A DNA stretch of 64,000 nt from Mesotoga sp. Brook.08.105.5.1 (GTDB taxonomy: Bacteria; Thermotogota; Thermotogae; Petrotogales; Kosmotogaceae): assembly GCF_002752635.1 (NCBI RefSeq), contig NZ_AYTW01000008.1, forward strand, positions 1 through 64,000, in the 5' to 3' direction. Both the position numbers and the translations under genes were made by a program. Numbering within the stretch: position 1 is the stretch's first letter; every line of letters begins with the position of its first letter. The notes beneath the pieces are model-generated. The model had not been told where the DNA came from. It did not search any database and saw only the letters and a list, made by a program, of their open reading frames with translations. Shown here piece after piece: positions 17,921-26,821 of this stretch.

Positions 17921-18286
17921 CTAGTCGGATGAGACTTTGAGGCTGGCGATTAGGCGATTGAGCATTCTGTGAAGTCTATCAGCTGTTTCGCGAAGTGTTT
18001 CATGAGTTTCCTGGTCTATGTAACCGAGCATCATTGACAATTCAAGTTGGGTTATGACCTCCCTGAGGGAGCCTTTGGAGAGATAGAGAAACTGGGCATA
18101 TTCCTTTTTGTGTTGCCTTCCTGAACCTTCTGCGATATTTGAAGGAACGGATATTACGGCTCTCCTCAACTGAGAAGAAAGGCCAAACTTTTCATAATCA
18201 GGGAATGAAGAGACAAGCTGATAGACATCATATGCGAAGGCCATGCTGAGTTTGTAAACATCGAGTTTTTCGTAAGAATAAGTCAT
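17921..18286 (-). CDS. Four-helix-bundle protein (S23/IVP family), copy 3
   Basis: A 121-aa member of the family: YEKLDVYKLSMAFAYDVYQL, GLSSQLRRAVISVPSNIAEGSGR (residues ~35-57), AQFLYLSKGSLREV. GGGGGTGAG precedes the ATG. It is opposite in strand to its neighbours and flanked by repeat runs on both sides. Confidence 0.9.
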   Translation of the reverse strand: MTYSYEKLDVYKLSMAFAYDVYQLVSSFPDYEKFGLSSQLRRAVISVPSNIAEGSGRQHKKEYAQFLYLSKGSLREVITQLELSMMLGYIDQETHETLRETADRLHRMLNRLIASLKVSSD

Positions 18287-18549
18287 AAGCTCACCCCCAG
18301 CATTATTGTAGCACTGACCTGTTAAGGAAAAAGAACACCATAGTTTTGAATGTCTTTGCTCTTAATCTTTGACATAATGCACATTATTTGTTGTCAGTGG
18401 CGTCTTTTAAACAGCGCTAAGCAAAAAGCGTTTTCTAGCAAGCGGCTCTTCCAGCGACCAGCGGGTTCTCCGCTTTTAAGCGTACAGCGGTTCAATCCGG
18501 AGAACGGCGAACCGTTGACGGACAACTATTTCTAATGGAGGTGAATTAA
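18287..18549. repeat. Intergenic CAGCGG-type repeats upstream of the DnaB-like gene
   Basis: Contains AGCGACCAGCGGGTTCTCCG, TTTTAAGCGTACAGCGGTTC and a GGCGAACCGTTGACGGACAA segment; the same family occurs at many sites from 45 to 62 kb. AATGGAGGTG at the end is the ribosome site of the next gene. No other gene was seen. Confidence 0.6.
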
Positions 18550-19272
18550 ATGTCTGAATACAGATGGCCGATAGAGAAACTGAACGATATTCTTCAACCT
18601 ATTAGAGAAACGGACCTTATCATAATAGGTTCGAGGCCCTCTCAGGGAAAGACTACGCTGATGCTGAACATGGCCCACAGGTTCGCAAGGGATGGAATAA
18701 AAACCGCATACATAACACTTGAGAGAAGTACGCTAGAGCTGAAGGAAAGATTCATTTCGAGGCACTTCAGAGACTATTACGATGCGGAGAACTTGAGAAG
18801 AGAGCTGAACGAGATCCCGCTATTCTTTTTTGATCTTAGAGACTGGGCGATAGACGAGGTGGCGTATGAAATCGAGGAGGAGAAGGAATCACTCAATTTC
18901 GACGTCTGCTTTGTCGATTACCTGCAGCTGATTTGCGAGAGAGAGGGAGAGGTCGACTGGTTCAAAGAACTCGCCTTACTTCTCGATATTCCGATCATCC
19001 TTGGAAGCCAGATGAAGAGGACGGTTCTGGATAATCCCGGCAACTTTCCTCAAGAGAAGGACTTCCATGACGGTGAAGAGATAACCGCCTGCGCTGACAC
19101 GATAATCATGCTTCATCACGAGCGTTCCTATGACGACAATGCTCCGAAAGAAGAACTGAGGGTCATAGTATCGAGAGACAGAGGAAAACCCGTGAACCGA
19201 GAAACAGTCCTTAACTTCGACTGGGAAAAGGCCATGCTGATGGAAGAAAAGCAAGAATCAATACCTAGGTAG
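18550..19272 (+). CDS. DnaB-type replicative helicase domain, RecA fold only
   Basis: A 240-aa protein that matches the C-terminal ATPase domain of DnaB. Walker A is GSRPSQGKTT (residues ~27-36), Walker B is VCFVDYLQLI, and LGSQMKR with ADTIIMLHHER and the VSRDRGKP finger follow. The N-terminal helical domain of full-length DnaB (~450 aa) is absent, as in some phage or plasmid helicases and in KaiC/RadA-like relatives. TGGAGGTG precedes the ATG. With the replisome organiser and loader upstream, it completes a phage-like initiation set. Confidence 0.82.
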   Translation: MSEYRWPIEKLNDILQPIRETDLIIIGSRPSQGKTTLMLNMAHRFARDGIKTAYITLERSTLELKERFISRHFRDYYDAENLRRELNEIPLFFFDLRDWAIDEVAYEIEEEKESLNFDVCFVDYLQLICEREGEVDWFKELALLLDIPIILGSQMKRTVLDNPGNFPQEKDFHDGEEITACADTIIMLHHERSYDDNAPKEELRVIVSRDRGKPVNRETVLNFDWEKAMLMEEKQESIPR

Positions 19273-19821
19273 TTTGGTGGGTGTTTGTCTTGGATCAAGT
19301 TTTAATCAACGAAGGCTTCGAAGAACGGAGCAACCTCCAAAGTGACGGTTCATTGTCCTAGCATCATGGTATAGGGCTTTTTCCAGCGCTGAGCGTTTCT
19401 TAGCAAGCGGCCAGCAGATCTGTCCGGAGAACGGTGGACCTTTGACGGCCAACGTTTATTTCTTGCAACATAGAACATGCAACTGTTCCACTCACACACC
19501 CTAACGGCAGGAAGGAAGGGAGATCCTTCCTGCTTCTTCATTTATCGGTGAGGCTTCCATTTTTCAGTATTCTCTGCTCTTGCAAAGGACACCGAGGGTT
19601 AGCTTATTGTGTTGGCGAATCTAGGTTGGTAGAAAAGACGGAAATATAAGAAATATTCTTTGCGAAAGAGGTGTCACTTCCTTTCTTTTTTAACAAACAA
19701 ATACGGCATGGGTAGTATCATAGTAACGTATTTAACTCATGTGAGCTTACTGCTATGAATTTAACCTGATAATGGAGTCATATTGTTCTCAAGCGATGAA
19801 ATAATCTATCGAGGTGATTAC
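19273..19821. other. Intergenic region before the rml operon
   Basis: The left part (about 19380-19460) carries GCGCTGAGCGTTTCTTAGCAAGCGG-type repeats. A terminator lies at 19507-19540. The right part (about 19640-19820) is AT-rich and should contain the rml promoter; TGATAAT at about 19768 is a possible -10 but has no good -35. GAGGTG at 19811 is the rmlA ribosome site. Confidence 0.5.
19507..19540 (+). terminator. Rho-independent terminator
   Basis: A perfect ten-base stem GCAGGAAGGA/TCCTTCCTGC with a seven-base loop is followed by TTCTTC. It ends the DnaB-like transcription unit. Confidence 0.8.
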
Positions 19822-20703
19822 GTGAAAGGAATAATTCTCGCAGGTGGGGCTGGAACGAGGCTTCATCCGATCACAAAAGCTATTTCGAAGCAAATCCTCC
19901 CGGTTTACGACAAACCTATGATCTATTACCCGCTTTCCGTACTTATGCTTGCCGGTATCAGACAGATACTCATTATCTCGACACCAAGAGATCTTCCAAT
20001 CTTTCAAGAACTTTTTGGTGATGGTTTCCAACTTGGAATGTCTTTTGACTATGAGATTCAGAGTGAACCTCGCGGTCTCGCGGATGCTTTCATAGTTGGC
20101 GAAGAATTCATTCAAGACGAGAAAGTCGCAATGATTCTCGGCGATAATATCTTCTTTGGGCAGGGATTATCCGGGTCTTTGAAAAGAGCTGCGGAGCTGG
20201 AAGAAGGTGCAGTAATTTTTGGTTATTACGTGAAAGATCCTCGGGCGTACGGTGTTGTGGAGTTTGATGAAGCTGGTAATGTCATCTCAATCGAAGAGAA
20301 GCCTGAAAAACCTAAGTCACATTACGCGGTTCCGGGACTTTATTTCTACGATAATCAAGTCGTAGAATTAGCGAAGAATCTTAAGCCTTCTGCAAGAGGG
20401 GAAATCGAAATTACCGATCTAAACAGAGAGTATCTGAAGATGGGAAAACTCAAAGTAGAACTATTTGGAAGGGGTATGGCCTGGCTGGATACAGGAACCC
20501 ATGACAGCCTTCTTGAAGCAAGTAACTTCGTTGAGACTATTCAGAAACGGCAAGGCTTTTACATTTCATGCATCGAGGAAATTGCATTTAGAAAGGGTTA
20601 TATAGATAGAGAACAGTTGTTGAAACTGGCAGAACCGCTCTTGAAGACAGAATATGGCAAATATCTGAAAGATATTGCGGAGAATGGTCTTAGCAGCACG
20701 TAG
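19822..20703 (+). CDS. rmlA: Glucose-1-phosphate thymidylyltransferase
   Basis: First enzyme of dTDP-L-rhamnose synthesis: it joins dTTP and glucose 1-phosphate to give dTDP-glucose. The N-terminus has the nucleotide-binding signature [11 protein letters not shown] (residues ~7-17) with [23 protein letters not shown]; later LGDNIFFGQ and EIEITDLN match the family. The GTG start at 19822 follows GAGGTG and gives the normal ~293 aa; the longer frame from 19783 adds residues without similarity. It is the first gene of the rmlA-C-D-B operon, which here is interrupted by four-helix-bundle genes. Confidence 0.96.
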   Translation: MKGIILAGGAGTRLHPITKAISKQILPVYDKPMIYYPLSVLMLAGIRQILIISTPRDLPIFQELFGDGFQLGMSFDYEIQSEPRGLADAFIVGEEFIQDEKVAMILGDNIFFGQGLSGSLKRAAELEEGAVIFGYYVKDPRAYGVVEFDEAGNVISIEEKPEKPKSHYAVPGLYFYDNQVVELAKNLKPSARGEIEITDLNREYLKMGKLKVELFGRGMAWLDTGTHDSLLEASNFVETIQKRQGFYISCIEEIAFRKGYIDREQLLKLAEPLLKTEYGKYLKDIAENGLSST

Positions 20704-20713
20704 TACTCAGCAG

Positions 20714-20729
20714 ATTGGCAGGTTAGCAG
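20714..20729. repeat. Left arm of an inverted repeat flanking four-helix-bundle copy 4
   Basis: ATTGGCAGGTTAGCAG. Its reverse complement, with one mismatch, lies at 21286-21301 on the far side of the four-helix-bundle gene. Confidence 0.65.
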
Positions 20730-20780
20730 TTTTGAAGATTGGTGGAGCATTAGAACGGGTTTAGAAAGGATGATAGGTGG

Positions 20781-21173
20781 ATGGCGGAATTGAGGTTCAA
20801 AGATCTTGAAGTTTGGAGAGTTTCCATGGATTTGGTTGTAAAAGTCTATGAAATCACTCGAGAGTTTCCGAAGAATGAGCAGTTTGGACTCGCCGCACAG
20901 CTGCAGAGATCTGCAGTCTCCATACCCTCAAACATAGCTGAAGGATCGGGAAGAGGTACAAGGAAAGACTTTGCTCATTTCCTTGACCAAGCTCGTGCGT
21001 CTCTCTTTGAAGTTATTACTCAACTTGAGATTTGCAGATCATTGAACTTTGGAGATTTAGATAAGATAAATGCAACTCAAATGGAATATGAGATACTTGG
21101 AATGAGGATCAACGCTCTCATTAGAACTATGAAAGATTCTAGGAGAATCAGAAAAGGCGATGCCGAGGATTAG
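20781..21173 (+). CDS. Four-helix-bundle protein (S23/IVP family), copy 4
   Basis: A 130-aa protein with FKDLEVWRVSMDLVVKVYEI, GLAAQLQRSAVSIPSNIAEGSGR (residues ~34-56) and FLDQARASLFEVITQLE. It lies between rmlA and rmlC in the same direction, yet has no role in rhamnose synthesis. It is bracketed by an inverted repeat (20714-20729 and 21286-21301), which suggests it entered the operon as a unit. The start has GGTGG just upstream. Confidence 0.9.
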   Translation: MAELRFKDLEVWRVSMDLVVKVYEITREFPKNEQFGLAAQLQRSAVSIPSNIAEGSGRGTRKDFAHFLDQARASLFEVITQLEICRSLNFGDLDKINATQMEYEILGMRINALIRTMKDSRRIRKGDAED

Positions 21174-21285
21174 CAACTCCGGTGATCTGAAGAACGCTTT
21201 GGCGTGTTCCAAATGATAAACTTTGATTGTCTGAACACAAGGCTTCTTCAAGCAATAAGAAGTTTAGAAAGAGGTTTTTTCTTAG

Positions 21286-21301
21286 CTGCTAATCTGCCAA
21301 T
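21286..21301. repeat. Right arm of the inverted repeat flanking copy 4
   Basis: CTGCTAATCTGCCAAT, the complement of 20714-20729 with one mismatch. A second partial copy (AGCTAATCTGC) follows immediately, and the same repeat recurs at 21994-22018. Confidence 0.65.
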
Positions 21302-21330
21302 CCAGCTAATCTGCATCTCAGGAGGTTATA

Positions 21331-21903
21331 ATGGCAAAATTCAAAAAAAAACCGACTCCAATTCCTGATCTATACATTATCGAACCTACTGTTTTCGGCG
21401 ATGAACGTGGCTTTTTCATGGAGACGTACAGCAAAAAGGAATTCCACGAGATTGGGGTTGACATAGATTTCGTTCAGGACAATCATTCGAGATCAAAGAA
21501 GGGAATTCTAAGAGGTCTTCATTTTCAGAAAGAGTTTCCTCAAGCAAAATTGGTGAGAGTTATCAAAGGTGAAGTGTATGATGTAGCAGTTGATTTAAGG
21601 AAGGACTCGACGACATTTGGAAAATGGTTCGGGGTCGTCCTGAGTGAAGAGAACAAGAAACAGTTTTTTATACCGGAAGGTTTCGCTCATGGATTTCTCG
21701 CGCTTACTGAAATAGTGGAGTTCACATACAAGTGTTCGGATTATTATCATCCAGAAGATGAGGGCGGTATCATCTGGAATGATTCAGATATAGCTATAGA
21801 ATGGCCGCTTGAAAAATACGGAATAAAAGAGCCCTTATTGTCTGAAAAGGATAGGAAGTGGCCGATGTTGAAAGAACTGCAGCTTGGCAGATTTGAAGAT
21901 TAG
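21331..21903 (+). CDS. rmlC: dTDP-4-dehydrorhamnose 3,5-epimerase
   Basis: Cupin enzyme for the third step of dTDP-L-rhamnose synthesis. Signatures: GDERGFFMETYSKKEF, FVQDNHSRSKKGILRGLHFQ (residues ~50-69, including the catalytic histidine), then KGEVYDVAVDLRKDS and PEGFAHGFLAL. The length of 190 aa is normal. AGGAGG lies nine bases before the ATG. It sits between two repeat segments in the rml operon. Confidence 0.96.
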   Translation: MAKFKKKPTPIPDLYIIEPTVFGDERGFFMETYSKKEFHEIGVDIDFVQDNHSRSKKGILRGLHFQKEFPQAKLVRVIKGEVYDVAVDLRKDSTTFGKWFGVVLSEENKKQFFIPEGFAHGFLALTEIVEFTYKCSDYYHPEDEGGIIWNDSDIAIEWPLEKYGIKEPLLSEKDRKWPMLKELQLGRFED

Positions 21904-22040
21904 CAGAATTAGCGCGTAGCACGTGGCACTTAGCTTGAAAGTCTTAGATTCTTACTACGGGCCACGCGCTACCAGCCACGAGCTCAATTAGGAAGTCTGC
22001 CAATCCAGCTAATCTGCTAAACTACATAAGTGAGGTGTGT
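21904..22040. repeat. Repeat segment between rmlC and rmlD
   Basis: Contains GCGTAGCACGTGGCACTTAG, CCACGCGCTACCAGCCACGA and TCTGCCAATCCAGCTAATCTG. Similar words occur in frame inside rmlD (22140-22255). GAGGTG at 22032 is the rmlD ribosome site. Confidence 0.65.
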
Positions 22041-23015
22041 ATGAAACTTCTAATAACCGGAGCCAACGGACAACTCGGACAGGATCTGCAGAAAGAATGT
22101 GAGCGGCGAGGTATTCAATATATTGCTACGGACTATTTGGAAGGTAGCACGTTGCACGTAGGTCGTGAATCAGAGTCTTTACACGACGAACCACGCGCCA
22201 CGACCTTCGAGCCAAATCCAAATCAGCCAATCAGCGAATCTGCTAATCAACTGCTTCACCTAGACATTACCGATCTCAAATCTGTGAGAGAAACTGTCTC
22301 ACAAACGAATCCTGAGGCAATAATCAACTGTGCTGCATACAACGCAGTAGATAAGGCAGAAGAAGACTGGAAGAATGCATTTTTGGTCAACGCCATCGGT
22401 CCGAAGAACCTCGCGATAGTCGCAAACGAAATAGGAATTCCTCTCATGCATTTCAGCACAGACTATGTTTTTGACGGAAAGAAGGGAAGTTCTTACTTCG
22501 TATGGGATGAGCCAAAGCCATTATCGAAATACGGGCAAAGCAAGCTATATGGTGAACAACTAGTCTCACTTTTCTCGAATCGTAGCTTCATTGTCAGATT
22601 AAGCTGGGTTTTCGGCGCCGGGAATACGAACTTTGTCAAGAAAATCCTCGAATGGTCGAAGGGGAAGAATGAACTAAAGATTGTAGATGATCAGATATCC
22701 TCCCCGGCGTATACTGCTGATCTTTCCAGGGCGATCATCGATCTTCTAGAAACCAAAGCTTATGGAATATATCAGATGGCAAACACTGGATACTGTAGCA
22801 GATATGAATGGGCGAAACACATACTCGAGCTCACAGGATGGAAGGGAAAGATTGTCCCGGTTAAGGGCAGCGACTTCAAGACGGCGGCGCAGAGACCGGA
22901 ATTCTCCGCCATGAATACTTTCCCACTGAATGAAACGATTGGATACGAACTGCCAGAATGGAAAGATGCAACTGAGAGATTTCTGAAAGAAATCTCGGTG
23001 AGAAGTGAAGAGTGA
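22041..23015 (+). CDS. rmlD: dTDP-4-dehydrorhamnose reductase with an in-frame insertion
   Basis: SDR enzyme for the last step of dTDP-L-rhamnose synthesis. It shows GANGQLGQDL at the N-terminus, NCAAYNAVDKAEED, FSTDYVFDGKKG, and the catalytic YGQSKLYGE (YxxxK). The family is about 280-300 aa; this one has 324. The extra ~38 residues lie between ATDYLE (near residue 34) and LDITD. They are rich in Ser, Glu and Asn, and correspond to the repeat words seen between rmlC and rmlD. The insertion sits in a surface region after the second strand, so the enzyme may still fold. ATG 22041 is preferred over GTG 22035. Confidence 0.94.
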   Translation: MKLLITGANGQLGQDLQKECERRGIQYIATDYLEGSTLHVGRESESLHDEPRATTFEPNPNQPISESANQLLHLDITDLKSVRETVSQTNPEAIINCAAYNAVDKAEEDWKNAFLVNAIGPKNLAIVANEIGIPLMHFSTDYVFDGKKGSSYFVWDEPKPLSKYGQSKLYGEQLVSLFSNRSFIVRLSWVFGAGNTNFVKKILEWSKGKNELKIVDDQISSPAYTADLSRAIIDLLETKAYGIYQMANTGYCSRYEWAKHILELTGWKGKIVPVKGSDFKTAAQRPEFSAMNTFPLNETIGYELPEWKDATERFLKEISVRSEE

Positions 23016-23068
23016 ATGGATGAAAGTGTGATTTAACTCGAATCTTTTAGTAGAAAGGAGTAATCGAT

Positions 23069-23434
23069 TTGGAATTCAAGAATCTGATTATTTGGCAGAA
23101 AGCCGTAGAACTAGCGGAGAGTGTGTATTCACTCATACACAAATTCCCTTCGTTCGAGACTTTTGGTCTTGGAAACCAGTTGAGAAAAGCTTCTGTCTCA
23201 ATCCCTTCAAACATCGCCGAGGGTTCGGCAAGAGGTCACGCAAAAGAGTACATACAGTTCCTTTACCAGTCAAGAGGTTCACTGGCCGAAGTGATTACTC
23301 AGGTAGAGCTCGCCATGAAGTTCGGCTACGCAGAAGCTTCAGAAACATTAAAGATAGACGCTTTGTGCGTAGAATTGTCCAAGATGATCAATTTGACCAT
23401 TACTTCTCTTAAGAGCAAGTTGGTCAGATCGTGA
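23069..23434 (+). CDS. Four-helix-bundle protein (S23/IVP family), copy 5
   Basis: A 121-aa protein beginning at a TTG with AAAGGAG eight bases upstream: FKNLIIWQKAVELAESVY, GLGNQLRKASVSIPSNIAEGSARG (residues ~33-56), IQFLYQSRGSLAEVITQVE. It lies between rmlD and rmlB in the same direction, and is the second family member inside this operon. Confidence 0.9.
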   Translation: MEFKNLIIWQKAVELAESVYSLIHKFPSFETFGLGNQLRKASVSIPSNIAEGSARGHAKEYIQFLYQSRGSLAEVITQVELAMKFGYAEASETLKIDALCVELSKMINLTITSLKSKLVRS

Positions 23435-23486
23435 GAGTGTTCCCCTCTTCTCACTACGCACTCTTCACTACCGGAGGTGTTTTGGG

Positions 23487-24602
23487 TTGACAATTTTAGT
23501 TACTGGTGTGGCCGGTTTTATAGGAAGCAACTTCGTATATTACTATCTTCGCAAACACCCTGAGAGAAAGATTATAGGTCTGGACAATCTAACTTATGCA
23601 GGAAATCTGGACAATCTTTCAGGATTGACTGAAGAAGAGAAAAAGAGATTCACCTTCATAAAAGGTGATATCTGTGATCCCGAACTTATGGAGCGTATCT
23701 TCAACGATCAAGACATAGATGGAGTAATAAACTTCGCAGCCGAGTCACACGTGGATAGATCAATTCACGATCCCCAGATATTTCTGAAGACAAACATACT
23801 GGGAACACAGGTTCTCCTCGATGCCGCAAAAAAGCACTGGAGAGGTGAAAACGGCTGGAAATGCATAGATCTTACTAAACATGAGTCAGAAACAGATAGA
23901 TCAATTTCAGCCAACCTGCAAAGCTGCAAACCTGCCAAGTTTCTTCAGATTTCAACCGACGAAGTCTATGGAGCTCTCGGACCCACAGGATACTTCACGG
24001 AGAAGACGCCACTTGACCCGCACAGTCCATATTCAGCATCGAAAGCTTCGGCCGATCTGATAGTAAAAGCTTATCACGATACCTACGGACTGCCAGTCAA
24101 TATAACAAGATGCTCGAACAATTACGGGCCTTACCAGTTTCCAGAAAAGCTTATACCCCTCATGATAAATAATGCGCTCAATCACAAACCTCTGCCGGTA
24201 TATGGTGACGGCAGACAGATAAGGGACTGGCTATATGTTGAAGACCACTGCAGGGCAATTGATCTGGTTTTCGAGAATGGTGAGTCTGGGGAAGTCTATA
24301 ACATAGGCGGCCACAACGAGAGGGAGAACATCTACATAGTCAAGAAAATAATCGAGATACTTAGAAAAAAGACTGGGGATTTAGTAATAAATGAATCGCT
24401 CATAAAACACGTGACCGACAGACTGGGCCACGACAGAAGATACGGTATAGATCCTACTAAGATAACTCAAGAGCTGGGATGGAAACCTACGATCATGTTC
24501 GATGAAGGTATAGAGATGACAATAGACTGGTATTTGAATAATGGAGAGTGGATAGGCATAGTTACTTCCGGGAAATACTTGGAGTTTCATGATAGATACT
24601 GA
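23487..24602 (+). CDS. rmlB: dTDP-glucose 4,6-dehydratase with an in-frame insertion
   Basis: Second enzyme of dTDP-L-rhamnose synthesis, an extended SDR. It has GVAGFIGSNFVYYYL, DNLTYAGNLDNL, NFAAESHVDRSI, ISTDEVYG (catalytic TDE) and YSASKASAD (YxxxK). The start is TTG after GGAGGTG. The protein is 371 aa, some 20-40 longer than most. The excess lies between AAKKHWRGENGWKC and KFLQISTDEVYG, where residues ~132-152 (HESETDRSISANLQSCKP) are encoded by words like CAGCCAACCTGCAAAGCTGC, similar to the operon's intergenic repeats. The motifs on both sides are intact. Confidence 0.95.
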   Translation: MTILVTGVAGFIGSNFVYYYLRKHPERKIIGLDNLTYAGNLDNLSGLTEEEKKRFTFIKGDICDPELMERIFNDQDIDGVINFAAESHVDRSIHDPQIFLKTNILGTQVLLDAAKKHWRGENGWKCIDLTKHESETDRSISANLQSCKPAKFLQISTDEVYGALGPTGYFTEKTPLDPHSPYSASKASADLIVKAYHDTYGLPVNITRCSNNYGPYQFPEKLIPLMINNALNHKPLPVYGDGRQIRDWLYVEDHCRAIDLVFENGESGEVYNIGGHNERENIYIVKKIIEILRKKTGDLVINESLIKHVTDRLGHDRRYGIDPTKITQELGWKPTIMFDEGIEMTIDWYLNNGEWIGIVTSGKYLEFHDRY

Positions 24603-24639
24603 AGATATTGATTGTCGATTCTTGCATAGGGTGTGAATA

Positions 24640-25827
24640 ATGATGAATGGTCTATACGTTGTGAATGTTGACATTGAAAACAAGAGTGGATACAAAGACA
24701 AGATTCTTGGTCAGATCGATGTGCTCTCAAAGATTACGGATCACATGTATGTCTTGGCTTCAAATGGAAATGAATACTTCTTTGGAGAGTATTTGGACAG
24801 GTCAATCGGCAAAATTATGAGTGTGAAACAGTCCAAGAAAATTAGATACATCAGAGGTTTCATTAATCAGCACAAGCTTCTTTCTCTTCTGAGAACTATG
24901 ATAGATAAACATGATGTTGATTTTGCCTATATAAGGAGGATCATTCCACTTACAACAAGCGTTCTTCGAACACTCAGAGGTTTGAAGAAACAAAAAACGC
25001 AACTCTTCTATGAGTATCCTACCTATCCTTGGCAAGAGGAAATGAGAAGCAATCCCAAGACTTTCGGGAGACTAAACTACTACTTGGATAAGTGGAACTA
25101 CAGAAAGCTTTTCGATATAGTTGATTTTATTCCTGCAATGGTTAGCTGTGACTGTTTTTCATCACAAATAGAAAATGAGAAACTCATCAAGATAAATAAC
25201 GGTGTTTGTGTTGAAAAATTGCCAGTTGTTTCGCCAGTCAGTCATGAGGGGCTTAATCTACTCGCAGTTGGACATTTGCAGAACTGGCATGGATTCGATC
25301 GTGTGATTAAAGGGCTTTCGGAATTCTATAATTCAGGTGGTACTCAATTAGTAAAATTTCTTGTAGTAGGCGATGGTCAAGAACTTCAAGCTTTGAGAGA
25401 ATTAGCGCAGAATCTAGGGTTAGTGAACGAGGTAGTTTTTTTTGGTGCAATGACTGGCAAAGAACTTGACGCAATCTTTAACCTATCAGACATTGCAGTT
25501 GCAAGCATAGGGAATCACAGGAAAAAAGTGTTCAAGGATAGTGCTTTGAAAAGTAGAGAATACTGTGCAAGAGGAATCCCATTTATATTGGCATCATATG
25601 ATGATGACTTTCCCGAAGAATTCAGGTACGTTCACAGGATTCCAGCAGATGACTCGCCAGTTGATATTGCTTCAATTCTAGTCTTCTTCAATAGCATCAA
25701 GAAAGATGATTATTCTACCATAATGAGACATTATGCTCAGCGGACCTTGACTTGGGATAAAAAAATGCTTCCAATTATTGATAAGATTCTACAGAACCAA
25801 CATCCTAAGAACGAATCCAACAATTAG
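24640..25827 (+). CDS. Glycosyltransferase family 4 protein
   Basis: A 395-aa GT-B glycosyltransferase. The C-terminal half shows LLAVGHLQNWHGFDRVIKGL (residues ~202-221), FLVVGDGQELQALRELA, VVFFGAMTGKELDAIFNLSDIAV and a later SREYCARGIPFI, the donor-site region of GT4 enzymes. Acceptor and sugar are unknown. It follows rmlB by 37 bp and is probably the last gene of the rhamnose operon, so rhamnosyl transfer is a reasonable but unproven guess. It converges on the GT2 gene at 25880. Confidence 0.88.
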   Translation: MMNGLYVVNVDIENKSGYKDKILGQIDVLSKITDHMYVLASNGNEYFFGEYLDRSIGKIMSVKQSKKIRYIRGFINQHKLLSLLRTMIDKHDVDFAYIRRIIPLTTSVLRTLRGLKKQKTQLFYEYPTYPWQEEMRSNPKTFGRLNYYLDKWNYRKLFDIVDFIPAMVSCDCFSSQIENEKLIKINNGVCVEKLPVVSPVSHEGLNLLAVGHLQNWHGFDRVIKGLSEFYNSGGTQLVKFLVVGDGQELQALRELAQNLGLVNEVVFFGAMTGKELDAIFNLSDIAVASIGNHRKKVFKDSALKSREYCARGIPFILASYDDDFPEEFRYVHRIPADDSPVDIASILVFFNSIKKDDYSTIMRHYAQRTLTWDKKMLPIIDKILQNQHPKNESNN

Positions 25828-25879
25828 AGGAGTATAGGGATTCTCTCTTCACCGGCAAGCATAATTTCCTCTAGAGCTA

Positions 25880-26821
25880 CTAAATTACTCTCTTTTCAAT
25901 TATTTTCTTTGCTGGTAGCCAGATATTTGCCCAAATAAAGTTGGCAAACTTCATTAAACCCACCCTGAAAGTTCCATACTTCTTGTAATTTCTTACAAAA
26001 TAGAGCGTGGAATTGAAATAATGCATGTTTACTTGTCTACTTGGCAACGTTCTTGTTGTCATTGCATTATTATGCATAATTGAAACAGACTGACAATATA
26101 AGCTTTCGTAGCCCTTTGATCTTAGTTTCAGAGCGAGGATCTCCTCCTCGTTATATAGAAATGTGTTCTCGTCTAAATAATTAACTTGATGCAGCTTAAC
26201 TGCGTCAAATGTCACAAAGCAGCCACTTAGAAACTCGTTAGTCTCTAATCGTCTTGATCTTCCCGCATATGTCCGAAAATTCAAGCGATGAATTTTGTCA
26301 AAAGGTAAAAGAATCGGATAAAATATTCTATACCAAAAAAGATAGAAGAAACTTGATCTACTACGCATAGGATTTGTTTCAGTTTTTAGATGATTGGAGT
26401 ACACTCTTGGGCCTATAGCAGCAGCATTGTCATTTTTACTCAATTCAGTGGTCAACTCATTTATGACAGGCATCGTTAAGACAACATCATTGTTACTAAC
26501 AGTAATGTATTCAAATCCGATTTGTTCGGCAAGTTTTATACCATAGTTATTACCTATCGCATAGCCATAGTTTTCCTTTAAACGATAAAGCAACTTTAAC
26601 CCACTCGTTCTCAAGTTTGGGAATCCCGCTTCATGTCCTTGATCTACAGAAAAGAATCCCCTAATAGCAAGAAATTCCTGAAGAGCTGATACTTCTTCTT
26701 GATTTGAACCGTTATCAACTACAAGTATCCCACTGGAGCTTTCATATTTAAGAATTGATTCAACGCATTCGCGAGTCTGCAGAAAACCATTCCAGTTAAG
26801 TACAACAAAACAATGATTCAT
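25880..26821 (-). CDS. Glycosyltransferase family 2 protein
   Basis: A 313-aa GT-A glycosyltransferase, probably membrane-associated at its C-terminus. It begins HCFVVLNWNGFLQTRECVESIL, contains VVDNGSN and YITVSNNDVVL (the DxD-like metal site appears as NND), then FLSGCFVTFDAVKL and the NEEEILALKLRSKGY acid segment typical of rhamnosyltransferase-like GT2 enzymes. GGGAGG before the ATG at 26821 fixes the start; an upstream ATG at 26860 adds unrelated residues. It is last in the leftward polysaccharide operon, after a transposase remnant. Confidence 0.88.
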   Translation of the reverse strand: MNHCFVVLNWNGFLQTRECVESILKYESSSGILVVDNGSNQEEVSALQEFLAIRGFFSVDQGHEAGFPNLRTSGLKLLYRLKENYGYAIGNNYGIKLAEQIGFEYITVSNNDVVLTMPVINELTTELSKNDNAAAIGPRVYSNHLKTETNPMRSRSSFFYLFWYRIFYPILLPFDKIHRLNFRTYAGRSRRLETNEFLSGCFVTFDAVKLHQVNYLDENTFLYNEEEILALKLRSKGYESLYCQSVSIMHNNAMTTRTLPSRQVNMHYFNSTLYFVRNYKKYGTFRVGLMKFANFIWANIWLPAKKIIEKRVI

